Shown one piece after another: positions 1 through 6,095 of a DNA stretch of 13,927 nt. The stretch's first letter is position 1. Each line of letters opens with the position of its first letter. This stretch comes from Acidobacteriaceae bacterium. Lineage in GTDB: Bacteria > Acidobacteriota > Terriglobia > Terriglobales > Acidobacteriaceae. The stretch lies in assembly GCA_030042915.1 (NCBI GenBank), contig JASHYS010000182.1, positions 1-13,927 on the forward strand, read 5' to 3'. Below the pieces are notes generated by a model, which had not been told where the DNA came from, searched no databases, and saw nothing but the letters and a program-made list of their open reading frames with translations. Both the position numbers and the translations under genes were made by a program.

Positions 1-182
1 CGCCAGGTGAAGTGCAGGTGCCAGACAAAGTTGTGGACCAGGGTTATTTCCAGTGCCGCGGCCGTGGCCACAAGATAATGGCCCGGCCACAACCGGTTGA
101 AAATTGCCAACGCTCCCAGCTGCACCGCCATGCCCACGGCGCCCACGACGTTGAATTTACCCCACCGGACGATTGTGTTCAT
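1..182 (-). CDS. GtrA-family membrane protein, partial (N-terminal 60 residues)
   Basis: The gene starts with ATG at 182-180 and runs off the window start, so only the first 60 residues are visible. The reading frame opens MNTIVRWGKFNVVGAVG, matching the (K/R)F..VG.xG opening of GtrA-like proteins, and later reads EITLVHNFVWHLHFTW, matching the conserved HNFxWHxxFTW-type stretch between the second and third membrane helices. Two hydrophobic segments are visible, at about residues 11-29 and 36-50. GtrA-like proteins are small four-helix inner-membrane proteins linked to moving lipid-linked sugars across the membrane. Its start codon overlaps the stop of the upstream phosphatidyltransferase (ATGA, 4 bp), a sign of translational coupling, so the two probably act on the same lipid or glycolipid. 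The family call is fairly firm from the motifs; the substrate is unknown. Confidence 0.8.
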   Translation of the reverse strand, partial: MNTIVRWGKFNVVGAVGMAVQLGALAIFNRLWPGHYLVATAAALEITLVHNFVWHLHFTW

Positions 183-892
183 TTGAGCGGCTCCGATTTC
201 CGGGTCTCCTGCCGGTGGAGCTGGGCGGTATGGCGCGCGGTTACCGCGATGGCCATCGCGGCCATGCAGAACACCGCAATCGTCCCACCGAAATCAAACA
301 ATAGCAGGCGATGCCCGAAGACTGTCGAGAACGGGCTACGCAGCGCTGCCAGGTTGCCGATAACCAGCAGAATGCGAATCTCCGTTGGTCCGAAGATGCC
401 CTGCGAAAGCTCAAAGCGCGAAAGTGTGTAGGTGGCCAGGTAGCTTTCACTCGAGAGCAGCAAAAACGCAATCAGCATGGCCATCGCAACGGGCCAGTGC
501 AGCAGGCCCGACGCGCCCAGCCCGCACATCAGCGCAACGGCGCCGAGAATATCGACCATGTGATCGACATAAAATCCGTAGCGCGGCCTCTCCTGGCGGC
601 GCACGCGCGCCAGAGTACCGTCAAGGCTGTCGCCCAGCCAATTCAGCGCCACACATGCAATCACCAGCAGCAATGCGCGCCGATCGTAACGCGAAAACGC
701 ATAGGCAACGCCTGCTGCAATCTGCGCGCCCAGGCCGAGCAGCGTGAGCTGGTCAGAGTTGACCCAGCGCGGCGCGCGCTGCGCCATCCACTGCAACGCG
801 CGCTTCTCAATTTGCGCCGTCAGAGCCTGGTTCACGCGATTCGCGCTTTTGAAACCTGCCTCATTTTGTGCCAGCATTACCTGGGTACTCAT
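179..892 (-). CDS. CDP-alcohol phosphatidyltransferase family protein
   Basis: A 237-residue membrane enzyme of the family that joins a CDP-linked lipid (or CDP-alcohol) to an alcohol, releasing CMP. The catalytic signature is complete: D88, D91-G92, A95-R96, G106, D110 and D114 fit the D-x2-DG-x2-AR-x8/9-G-x3-D-x3-D pattern that binds the two metal ions. Hydrophobic helices lie at about 50-66, 72-90, 113-130, 132-150 and after 170. The start at 892 has a good Shine-Dalgarno, AAGGAG at 899-904, six bases away. It is third in a minus-strand run and overlaps the GtrA gene by 4 bp. The family does not reveal the acceptor: phosphatidylglycerophosphate, phosphatidylinositol and archaeal-type synthases share this motif. 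The GtrA partner suggests an envelope lipid that is later glycosylated, which is inference. It is too divergent for me to call it pgsA or pssA. Confidence 0.88.
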   Translation of the reverse strand: MSTQVMLAQNEAGFKSANRVNQALTAQIEKRALQWMAQRAPRWVNSDQLTLLGLGAQIAAGVAYAFSRYDRRALLLVIACVALNWLGDSLDGTLARVRRQERPRYGFYVDHMVDILGAVALMCGLGASGLLHWPVAMAMLIAFLLLSSESYLATYTLSRFELSQGIFGPTEIRILLVIGNLAALRSPFSTVFGHRLLLFDFGGTIAVFCMAAMAIAVTARHTAQLHRQETRKSEPLK

Positions 893-937
893 CTCATTCT
901 CCTTTCACTGCCGTTGGATTCACATCCGATCGAGCAT

Positions 938-1477
938 CTAGTCCGGCACGCCAACCAGCCAGACCACGCGAAAAACAACGTTGTGTTGAGCTGGATTCGC
1001 ATTGGCCCAGTAATCGCGCACCTCGAATTGAATGGAATGCGACGAATCGATGGAGTGTGCAAACGCGAGACCGTAGTCGAGGGCATTGCCGGTCTCGAAC
1101 ATGCGCGTGTATCCGCCCACGAAGAGCGGGAAATCGTGCTTTGCTGTCTTTCGTGACACGAGAGGCAGCACAAGGTCTGTGCTCAGGTAGCCGGAAACAG
1201 GACTTCGGTTTGCCTGCGGGCCCATGACCCCGGTTTCGAGATTGAGGAAGGGCAGAAACGTAAAGCCGGCGCCGCACTGCATGGTCGGCTTCACCGAGAC
1301 TGAAGATTCGGATGCGCCTCCACCACAGGTGAGTCCGGCGCGGTAAAGCAAGTCGTAGGCTCCATGGCCCGTAGAATCCGGCGCCGGCGTTGGCGCGGGC
1401 GGGGTTGGCGTCTGTGCGCAAGCCATCGCCGGCAGAAAAATGGCGACAAAAATCTCCGGGATCATCATCGCTTTCAT
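938..1477 (-). CDS. Small secreted protein, probable outer-membrane beta-barrel
   Basis: A 179-residue protein that I do not recognise by family name. The ATG at 1477 is preferred over an upstream one at 1501, because a purine-rich GAGAGG lies about seven bases before it and the next residues form a clean signal peptide (hydrophobic to about residue 20, ending AMACAQ). A Pro/Thr/Ala-rich linker at 22-34 follows. The rest alternates polar and hydrophobic residues with many Gly and aromatics, and includes amphipathic strands such as residues 117-125, 134-142 and 148-157, as expected of a small outer-membrane barrel. Two cysteines (C51, C68) could pair in the periplasm. The AMAC sequence only weakly resembles a lipobox, so a lipoprotein is a less likely reading. 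It lies 43 bp downstream of the START-like gene and 45 bp upstream of the phosphatidyltransferase, probably in one operon. Confidence 0.7.
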   Translation of the reverse strand: MKAMMIPEIFVAIFLPAMACAQTPTPPAPTPAPDSTGHGAYDLLYRAGLTCGGGASESSVSVKPTMQCGAGFTFLPFLNLETGVMGPQANRSPVSGYLSTDLVLPLVSRKTAKHDFPLFVGGYTRMFETGNALDYGLAFAHSIDSSHSIQFEVRDYWANANPAQHNVVFRVVWLVGVPD

Positions 1478-1520
1478 GGCGAATCCTCTCTTCTCAATCA
1501 AATTTTGGGAATGGAGATGG

Positions 1521-2324
1521 CTATCTTCGCAGCGCCTGGCACGTGGCGCGCAACGTAAAGTCCACCGAGTCGCGCGGAATGCTCTCGATGAATGGATCGA
1601 CAGCCCACCCCAGACCGGTGGGTACGGATTGCGAGAGCGTAATCGACTCGATCTGGATGTACAGCCCTCCGTCGCGTTCCTCGTAGCTCCAGTAGGTATT
1701 CATCCGCCACAGGAATCCGTGTGCCTCGCTGGCGCTGAGCACGCGCTCATGGCTGGTACCGGGCGAGTCGATCTCTGCAATCCTGATGCTGCGCGAAACG
1801 CTGTATCCGTGCTTCGCGTCAACCCGTCCGAAGGTCACGTCGTAGGTTGTATCCATCACCACCGTCAGCACGTGCTTCTGTCGCACCCGCATGGCCACCT
1901 GGTAGTGATCGCCGTCGTGCGTGATCACCCTGGCCGTCAGTACCTGTGGAGCATAAAGTTGCGGGTACGTGCCGAAATCTCGCATCGCCCGCTCAAAATC
2001 GGCGCCGCGGCCTCCCGGAATAAATGCCGTTCCTCTCCAATCGTGCAGCAAGGCTCCAGGTAGTTCAGCGCCATTAGTTGGTGAAAGCTGGTCGATCATC
2101 ACATCGCCACTGCGCAGCCGCGCCCAATCGAACGGAGCCAGGAAAGAATCGGCCGAGTGGTGCTCGTCAGCCAGGCGCGCTTCCACGCGCGCGACGTAGG
2201 CATTGAATCCCGTCGTCGCCGCCGGCGTGGGCTCCATGGCGGCGCCAGCCGAAGCAGCTGGAAGGAGCAGCCATGCGACTGCCGCCCGAAATCTTCGCGA
2301 ATTGGAATGCCGGACTTGCTTCAT
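1521..2324 (-). CDS. Secreted START/SRPBCC-like conserved hypothetical protein
   Basis: A 267-residue protein from the ATG at 2324. An in-frame ATG at 2396 would add 24 Arg-rich residues; the inner one is chosen because a signal peptide starts there (about 1-29, hydrophobic core AVAWLLLPAASAG), and AAGGTG lies six bases upstream. The mature part resembles acidobacterial START/SRPBCC-like proteins: a segment DFGTYPQLYAPQVL near 118-131, then beta strands, and a C-terminal block with WRMNTYWSYEERDGGLYIQ, GLGWAVDPF and SIPRDSVDFTL. That ending is typical of lipid-binding-fold proteins in which the last helix closes a hydrophobic pocket. A role in periplasmic lipid handling is inferred from the fold resemblance and from the lipid-enzyme gene downstream. 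It is the first gene of the minus-strand run and faces the winged-helix regulator across a 168-bp divergent gap. Confidence 0.72.
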   Translation of the reverse strand: MKQVRHSNSRRFRAAVAWLLLPAASAGAAMEPTPAATTGFNAYVARVEARLADEHHSADSFLAPFDWARLRSGDVMIDQLSPTNGAELPGALLHDWRGTAFIPGGRGADFERAMRDFGTYPQLYAPQVLTARVITHDGDHYQVAMRVRQKHVLTVVMDTTYDVTFGRVDAKHGYSVSRSIRIAEIDSPGTSHERVLSASEAHGFLWRMNTYWSYEERDGGLYIQIESITLSQSVPTGLGWAVDPFIESIPRDSVDFTLRATCQALRR

Positions 2325-2492
2325 GTTCCGCACCTTACCTTGCGCAGCCGGCGAACGCAATGCATGGCGTCTCACACGGCGAAAGTTGTTTCTCACCGTG
2401 CAAGGCCTTCGGGGCGTTGCAGTTCCAACAAGTTGTTTATCGAGCTAACGGTCCGGATTCATTCGCGAATCGTCTAAACTGATCGGAAAGAT
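2325..2492. promoter_or_regulatory. Divergent intergenic region between envelope operon and regulator
   Basis: A 168-bp gap between divergently transcribed genes must hold promoters for both. It contains the 10-bp perfect palindrome ATTCGCGAAT at 2461-2470, also readable as GATTC (2456-2460) and GAATC (2467-2471) arms around six bases. This sits 22 bases before the regulator's start codon. TAAACT (2475-2480) could be the regulator's -10 box, and GGAAAG (2485-2490) a weak ribosome binding site. A winged-helix regulator binding here to control itself and the divergent operon is plausible but inferred only from position. Confidence 0.4.
2332..2360 (-). promoter_or_regulatory. Candidate sigma-70 promoter of the minus-strand envelope operon
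   Basis: On the minus strand, TTGCGT (2360-2355) and TAAGGT (2337-2332) are separated by exactly 17 bases. The -10 hexamer ends seven bases before the ATG at 2324, so a transcript would start at or next to the start codon. The match is by eye against the sigma-70 consensus; the -10 also overlaps the possible Shine-Dalgarno AAGGTG. Confidence 0.35.
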
Positions 2493-3377
2493 ATGGCAGA
2501 GAGCCTCACCGGACCGCGGCCAGCCCGCCGTTATCGCTTCGGGATTTTTGAAGTGGATTCCGCCACGGAAGAACTTCGCCGCCAGGGGACGCTGGTCAAG
2601 ATCAGCGCACAGCCGCTCCAGGTGCTCCTGATACTTCTGGATCGGCCGGGCGAGGTGGTTACACGGGACGAAATCTCGCGCCAGCTGTGGCCCGACGGAA
2701 CTTTCGTGGACTACGAACATGGTGTGAACTCGGCGGTCAATCGCATCCGTGAAGCCCTGGGAGATGACGCCGCCAATCCCCGTTTCATCCAGACAATGGC
2801 TCGCCGCGGCTATCGTTTCCTGGCGCCCGTTGAGCGTATCGAGCCTGCAGCTAAACCTGAGCAACCGGACGACCAATCCCCGGCGGATGCAGCAATTGAT
2901 TCAGGCGCTCCCTCCGATGGAGATGCAGGCTTTGGCGGCAGCATTCTGGCCACAGCGCGGGAGCTTCCGAAAACCTCGTATGCTGTGGTGCAAACGCTCT
3001 TCATTCTCTTGCAACTGATGTACTTGAGTTTCTATGTCGGTGCTCTGGCCAATCTTGCGGAGATTCAAGATTTGCTTGCGCCTTTGCCCAAAGCGGCGCT
3101 GGTGCTCGATGTGCTCGTGGTCTCGGCCGCTGTTCTCATTCCGGTCCGCGCCTTTCTGCTTTGCGCGGTTCTCTTTCGCGCACCCGCGGTCCGCGAAAAG
3201 CTGCTTCGCCTCTGGCCGTTCCTGCTCGTCCTGGATGAATTGTGGTCGCTGTCGCCGCTCCTGCTGCAGCACCACATCAACTTCGGTCTTGCGCTGGCCT
3301 GCACAACGCTGCTGGTTTACTCACCCTTTGCGCAGCGCTCGCTGATTCTGATGGGTGCGGGCGAGCTATTGCCGTAA
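2493..3377 (+). CDS. Membrane-bound OmpR/CadC-type winged-helix transcriptional regulator
   Basis: A 294-residue protein. Residues about 13-112 form an OmpR/PhoB-type winged helix: beta strands (YRFGIFEVD), the recognition-helix region with LWPDGTFVDYEHGVNSAVNRIREALGD spread over 65-91, and the wing hairpin ending TMARRGYRFLAPVE. There is no receiver domain in front, so it resembles CadC/ToxR-type regulators that bind DNA from the membrane. An acidic, Pro-rich linker (about 115-150) leads to four hydrophobic segments at about 164-186, 201-228, 238-258 and 262-277. Many relatives carry a large periplasmic or TPR sensor; here the whole C-terminus is membrane, so sensing would have to occur in or at the bilayer, or through a partner. 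It is divergent from the envelope operon and converges on the porin gene with 43 bp between them. Targets are unknown; the neighbouring operon is the natural guess. Confidence 0.88.
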   Translation: MAESLTGPRPARRYRFGIFEVDSATEELRRQGTLVKISAQPLQVLLILLDRPGEVVTRDEISRQLWPDGTFVDYEHGVNSAVNRIREALGDDAANPRFIQTMARRGYRFLAPVERIEPAAKPEQPDDQSPADAAIDSGAPSDGDAGFGGSILATARELPKTSYAVVQTLFILLQLMYLSFYVGALANLAEIQDLLAPLPKAALVLDVLVVSAAVLIPVRAFLLCAVLFRAPAVREKLLRLWPFLLVLDELWSLSPLLLQHHINFGLALACTTLLVYSPFAQRSLILMGAGELLP

Positions 3378-3420
3378 CCCCCTCGCTCTTGAGCCGCCCG
3401 GCATGCGTCGTTTCGTTTTC

Positions 3421-4866
3421 TCAAAAGTCCGTGTGGAAGCGGAAGGCCGAGACTGAGACGGGCCCACGCGCCTGGTTGTATCCAGGATTATTCACATGTT
3501 GAAAGTCGTAGGAGGCGAAGAACCCGCGCCACAGGTGCGCGGTGTAGAAACTCTCAACGATCCTCTCGCGCTGATAGTCCAATCCACCGTCGCCGAGCAT
3601 GATACCGAGTCCGCCCAGCGCAAGATACTGCTGGTGAGCGGCCACAATTCCGTTGGTCACAAAAGCTGCGCCGGCGCGATCGCTCTTGCGGCGCCAAAGG
3701 CTGCCGAAGGCTACGCCGCCAACCTGCACGGTGCGGTCGTCTTCGGTGTAACAGAAGGTCTCGTTATGTCCATCGGTCCAACCCAGCCGCGCGAACAGGC
3801 CGAAGTTGTCGCTGATCGACTGCTCCATGTTCAGGCCGAACCCGTAGCGGCGGCGGCCTTGCTGGCGCGTTGCCGTAATGTCGGGGGTCGGAGTTTCATG
3901 GTTGAGGAACTCCGCGATTGCCTCGCGGTAGTTGCCCATGTCACCGTGATTCAGATAGCCGAGCAGCCGAACTGCGCCCGCCCGGTGCGCGATGCCCTTG
4001 CCCTGTGCCTCCAGTTCCAGATTTTCCGCTCGCGCACGGGCCAGATTGGCATCAAGGTAATTGCTGTCGGCGGTCTTCGGCATCAAGGCCTCGGCAAATC
4101 GCGCTGAAAACCAGCGATCGTCGTATTCCAGCATGGCTGCGTCGGTATAGCCTCGCGTGTTGGAGGCAACGTCGTAAGCGCCGTTATCGTCGACTGTCCA
4201 GTTGAGGAACTGCAGGTTGCTGTCGGTGCCGTAGGTGTTGGCATCGATGAAATCAGTCAGGTCCATCTTGCCGAGGCGGAATTCAATGCGGCGCACAGGC
4301 AGAGAGGTCGCCAGATCCAGCTCGTCACGGTCCGCGGCGACGCGTTCCTCGGTGAGAGGGATGATCTGGCGCAGCATGAATTGCGCCAGGTAAGGGTCTT
4401 TCGATCCCGGCATGTCGAGCCTGATCCGCACCGCATCCAGGTTGACGTAACCGGCGAGGCCGGTGGTGTTGCCGATACCGGTGCCCGTAGCGTCTTCCAC
4501 ATCGAGGAAGACTTCGGTGGTGCGTGTGAGCTCGTAGCCGGTGAAGAGAGTCAACAGGTGAGTGGTCGTGGTCTGCGCCCAATTGGTGAGGCTGTGTGGC
4601 CCGCTGTACTGCGCCGGGAACGCTCCATGCCCCTGCACGATGATGTTCGCCTGCCCCGAGATCCAGTAGCGGCCGCTTTCCGAGTGAGGGAATACAGTGT
4701 CGGAATCGTCCGCATCGGTGTCGCTCGTTTGGGTTTGCTGGGAAGTTGACGGCGCAGCGGGCGCTTGCGGCGCTGGCGCCTGGGCGGTCGTGCGCAACGC
4801 GCAAAAACATGCCGCAACGATCGCGCTGCGGACGACCTGCCATATCTGCTTGCGAAGGCGCCTCAT
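3421..4866 (-). CDS. OprB-family (carbohydrate-selective type) outer-membrane porin
   Basis: A 481-residue outer-membrane protein. The N-terminus is a signal peptide (about 1-29), followed by an Ala/Pro/Ser/Gln linker and an acidic patch (about 30-57). Residues 70-93 read SGQANIIVQGHGAFPAQYSG and on to PHSL, the typical opening of OprB-like porins (sGQxnxixQ.h..F.a.YSGpnSL). The body alternates like beta strands, contains GLAGYVNLDAVR-type strands, and ends in Phe (FRFHTDF), the usual signal for barrel assembly. OprB porins let sugars and other small solutes cross the outer membrane; the substrate here cannot be told. The start at 4866 has no convincing Shine-Dalgarno but is the first Met of the signal peptide. 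It lies 99 bp downstream of the LolA-like gene in the same direction, so co-transcription is possible, as is its own promoter. Confidence 0.85.
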   Translation of the reverse strand: MRRLRKQIWQVVRSAIVAACFCALRTTAQAPAPQAPAAPSTSQQTQTSDTDADDSDTVFPHSESGRYWISGQANIIVQGHGAFPAQYSGPHSLTNWAQTTTTHLLTLFTGYELTRTTEVFLDVEDATGTGIGNTTGLAGYVNLDAVRIRLDMPGSKDPYLAQFMLRQIIPLTEERVAADRDELDLATSLPVRRIEFRLGKMDLTDFIDANTYGTDSNLQFLNWTVDDNGAYDVASNTRGYTDAAMLEYDDRWFSARFAEALMPKTADSNYLDANLARARAENLELEAQGKGIAHRAGAVRLLGYLNHGDMGNYREAIAEFLNHETPTPDITATRQQGRRRYGFGLNMEQSISDNFGLFARLGWTDGHNETFCYTEDDRTVQVGGVAFGSLWRRKSDRAGAAFVTNGIVAAHQQYLALGGLGIMLGDGGLDYQRERIVESFYTAHLWRGFFASYDFQHVNNPGYNQARGPVSVSAFRFHTDF

Positions 4867-4965
4867 GTCATTGGAGCAGGGCGCTCAGCGGGAGTGGCCC
4901 GTCTCGAATTCCAGTAGATCATGTGCCAGGCATGCACAATGATGCGAACGCGCCATTTTGACGTG

Positions 4966-5844
4966 CTACTTTTTTGGCTGGCTGGGCTGTGAATTCTGCG
5001 GCTGACCGTTGTTGGTAATGTCCTGGCCCCCGTAAAAGACTTTTGAAGTTGAGCCGAAGCGCTTGTAGTCGGTGTATTTGATGGTGTCGCGGATGTGCAC
5101 ATCCTCTGCCATATAGCCGTTGCCGCCGCTGAAGTGCAGAATGCCCTCGCCCTTGGTGTACACGGGAAACCAGTAGTGGCCGTCAATCTGCTGGCGCCAC
5201 GTCATAAACGGAGGATGCAGATCCTCGTGGCCCTTGCGCGTGTCGTCGGGCACCATTCGGCCGTTGGTCACCACGATCTGCAGATCGGTGGCATCAACCC
5301 AAATCCGACCGTCCAGATATCGTTTGTTTTTCTCGATCGTCTTAGGGCTCACATCAAACACGAAGCAATCCACCTCATCGACTTTCTGGCGCCCAACGTA
5401 GTGGATGTTGTACTCAGGCACGTCGGCCGTGGTGAGAACAAACGGATAGCCGTGCTGAATGTCCTGGAAATCCGATTCCGACATCATCACGCGTTGCAAG
5501 GTACTGGCCGGCGCGAATACCACCTTCTCGGTGCGCTTGCCTGAGGGATCAAAGATTACGTCGTCGACCTCGTACCATTCCCCATCCACCTTGTTGTCGT
5601 CGTCCAGCGTTTGCACGCGGGCAACGCGGCGATAGGTGTAGTGATCCAGAGCGTCCTGGAATTCCGTCTCTTTGGCGGCGAAATTCTTGATGATCTGTTC
5701 AGCGGGAATGGAGGGATCGGAAATGTCCATGCGGCCGAAGCCCGCATCCAGCGGCATGGGGGTAAAGGAGTCATGATTCTGGGCGTTTGCGCCAAGGGCA
5801 ACCATCCCCACCGCAAGAGCCGCGATCCACTTTGGCATCCGCAC
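4966..5844 (-). CDS. LolA-like periplasmic protein (outer-membrane lipoprotein-sorting fold)
   Basis: A 292-residue protein from a GTG at 5844. That start is chosen over upstream in-frame ATGs at 5892 and 5877 because a perfect AGGAGG lies at 5854-5859, nine bases ahead, and translation then opens directly into a signal peptide (hydrophobic core about residues 6-19, cleavage after about residue 21). The mature part has beta strands resembling a LolA/LolB-like half-barrel: YTYRRVARVQTLD near 70-80, GEWYEVDDVIFDPSGKR near 88-104, and the motif IWVDATDLQIV at about 181-191, which often marks LolA-like domains in this type of protein. LolA-fold proteins bind acyl chains and carry lipoproteins or lipids across the periplasm. 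This one has no other Lol gene nearby and is longer than classical LolA, so a different hydrophobic ligand is likely. It precedes the porin gene. Confidence 0.65.
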   Translation of the reverse strand: MRMPKWIAALAVGMVALGANAQNHDSFTPMPLDAGFGRMDISDPSIPAEQIIKNFAAKETEFQDALDHYTYRRVARVQTLDDDNKVDGEWYEVDDVIFDPSGKRTEKVVFAPASTLQRVMMSESDFQDIQHGYPFVLTTADVPEYNIHYVGRQKVDEVDCFVFDVSPKTIEKNKRYLDGRIWVDATDLQIVVTNGRMVPDDTRKGHEDLHPPFMTWRQQIDGHYWFPVYTKGEGILHFSGGNGYMAEDVHIRDTIKYTDYKRFGSTSKVFYGGQDITNNGQPQNSQPSQPKK

Positions 5845-6095
5845 CGTAAATTCCCTCCTGGTTCGATTTTCGCGCATCCGGGCGCCCTTCACTTAAAGCT
5901 GACTCCCCTTGCAACTTTAGACGCATGTACTTTGCCTTTCGGGCGCCTCAAGCTAAGCAGGGGTAGTGTCTGTTGCGGCGCGAGCAAGAAAGGCATTCTT
6001 GTCCCCGCGGGTATGGGGGCGATCCGGCTGCCTGAAGCCGCAAAAGCCGCCATATCTGTACTTTCCGCTGATGGGGAAGGAGATGCACAGCCTGC
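5845..6095. promoter_or_regulatory. Divergent intergenic region (LolA-like gene / membrane kinase-like gene)
   Basis: About 250 bp between divergent genes, so it should carry two promoters. On the plus strand AAGGAG at 6077-6082 lies 13 bases before the ATG at 6096, a little far for a Shine-Dalgarno; a TGA in the kinase frame just upstream rules out an earlier start. On the minus strand TAAAGT, near 5918-5923, is a possible -10 for the LolA-like gene, but I see no matching -35. No operator-like palindrome stands out. Confidence 0.35.
5854..5859 (-). promoter_or_regulatory. Ribosome binding site that fixes a GTG start
   Basis: AGGAGG on the minus strand, nine bases upstream of GTG at 5844-5842. 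The in-frame ATGs at 5892 and 5838 are placed wrongly for this site, so it decides the start of the LolA-like gene. Confidence 0.6.

Noticed and set aside
311..1156. Long plus-strand open frame of 281 codons opposite the phosphatidyltransferase and small barrel genes
   Set aside because: The protein is rich in Arg, His, Gln and Ala with no domain, and it lies antisense to two genes that have motifs, signal peptides and ribosome binding sites. It is the mirror of GC-rich coding bias.
1440..2063. Plus-strand open frame of 207 codons opposite the START-like gene
   Set aside because: Its composition is that of a reverse reading, and the minus-strand protein has a signal peptide and a family-like C-terminus.
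3378..3420. Possible bidirectional terminator between the convergent regulator and porin genes
   Set aside because: No stem with a T-rich tail can be drawn in the 43 bp.
4905..4930. A sigma-54-like TGGCAC box on the minus strand upstream of the porin gene
   Set aside because: The second element after five bases reads CTAC and not TTGC, so the pair fails.
4922..4938. TGTGC/GCACA inverted repeat between the LolA-like and porin genes
   Set aside because: Five-base arms around a seven-base gap are expected by chance at this GC content, and no promoter boxes are placed around it.
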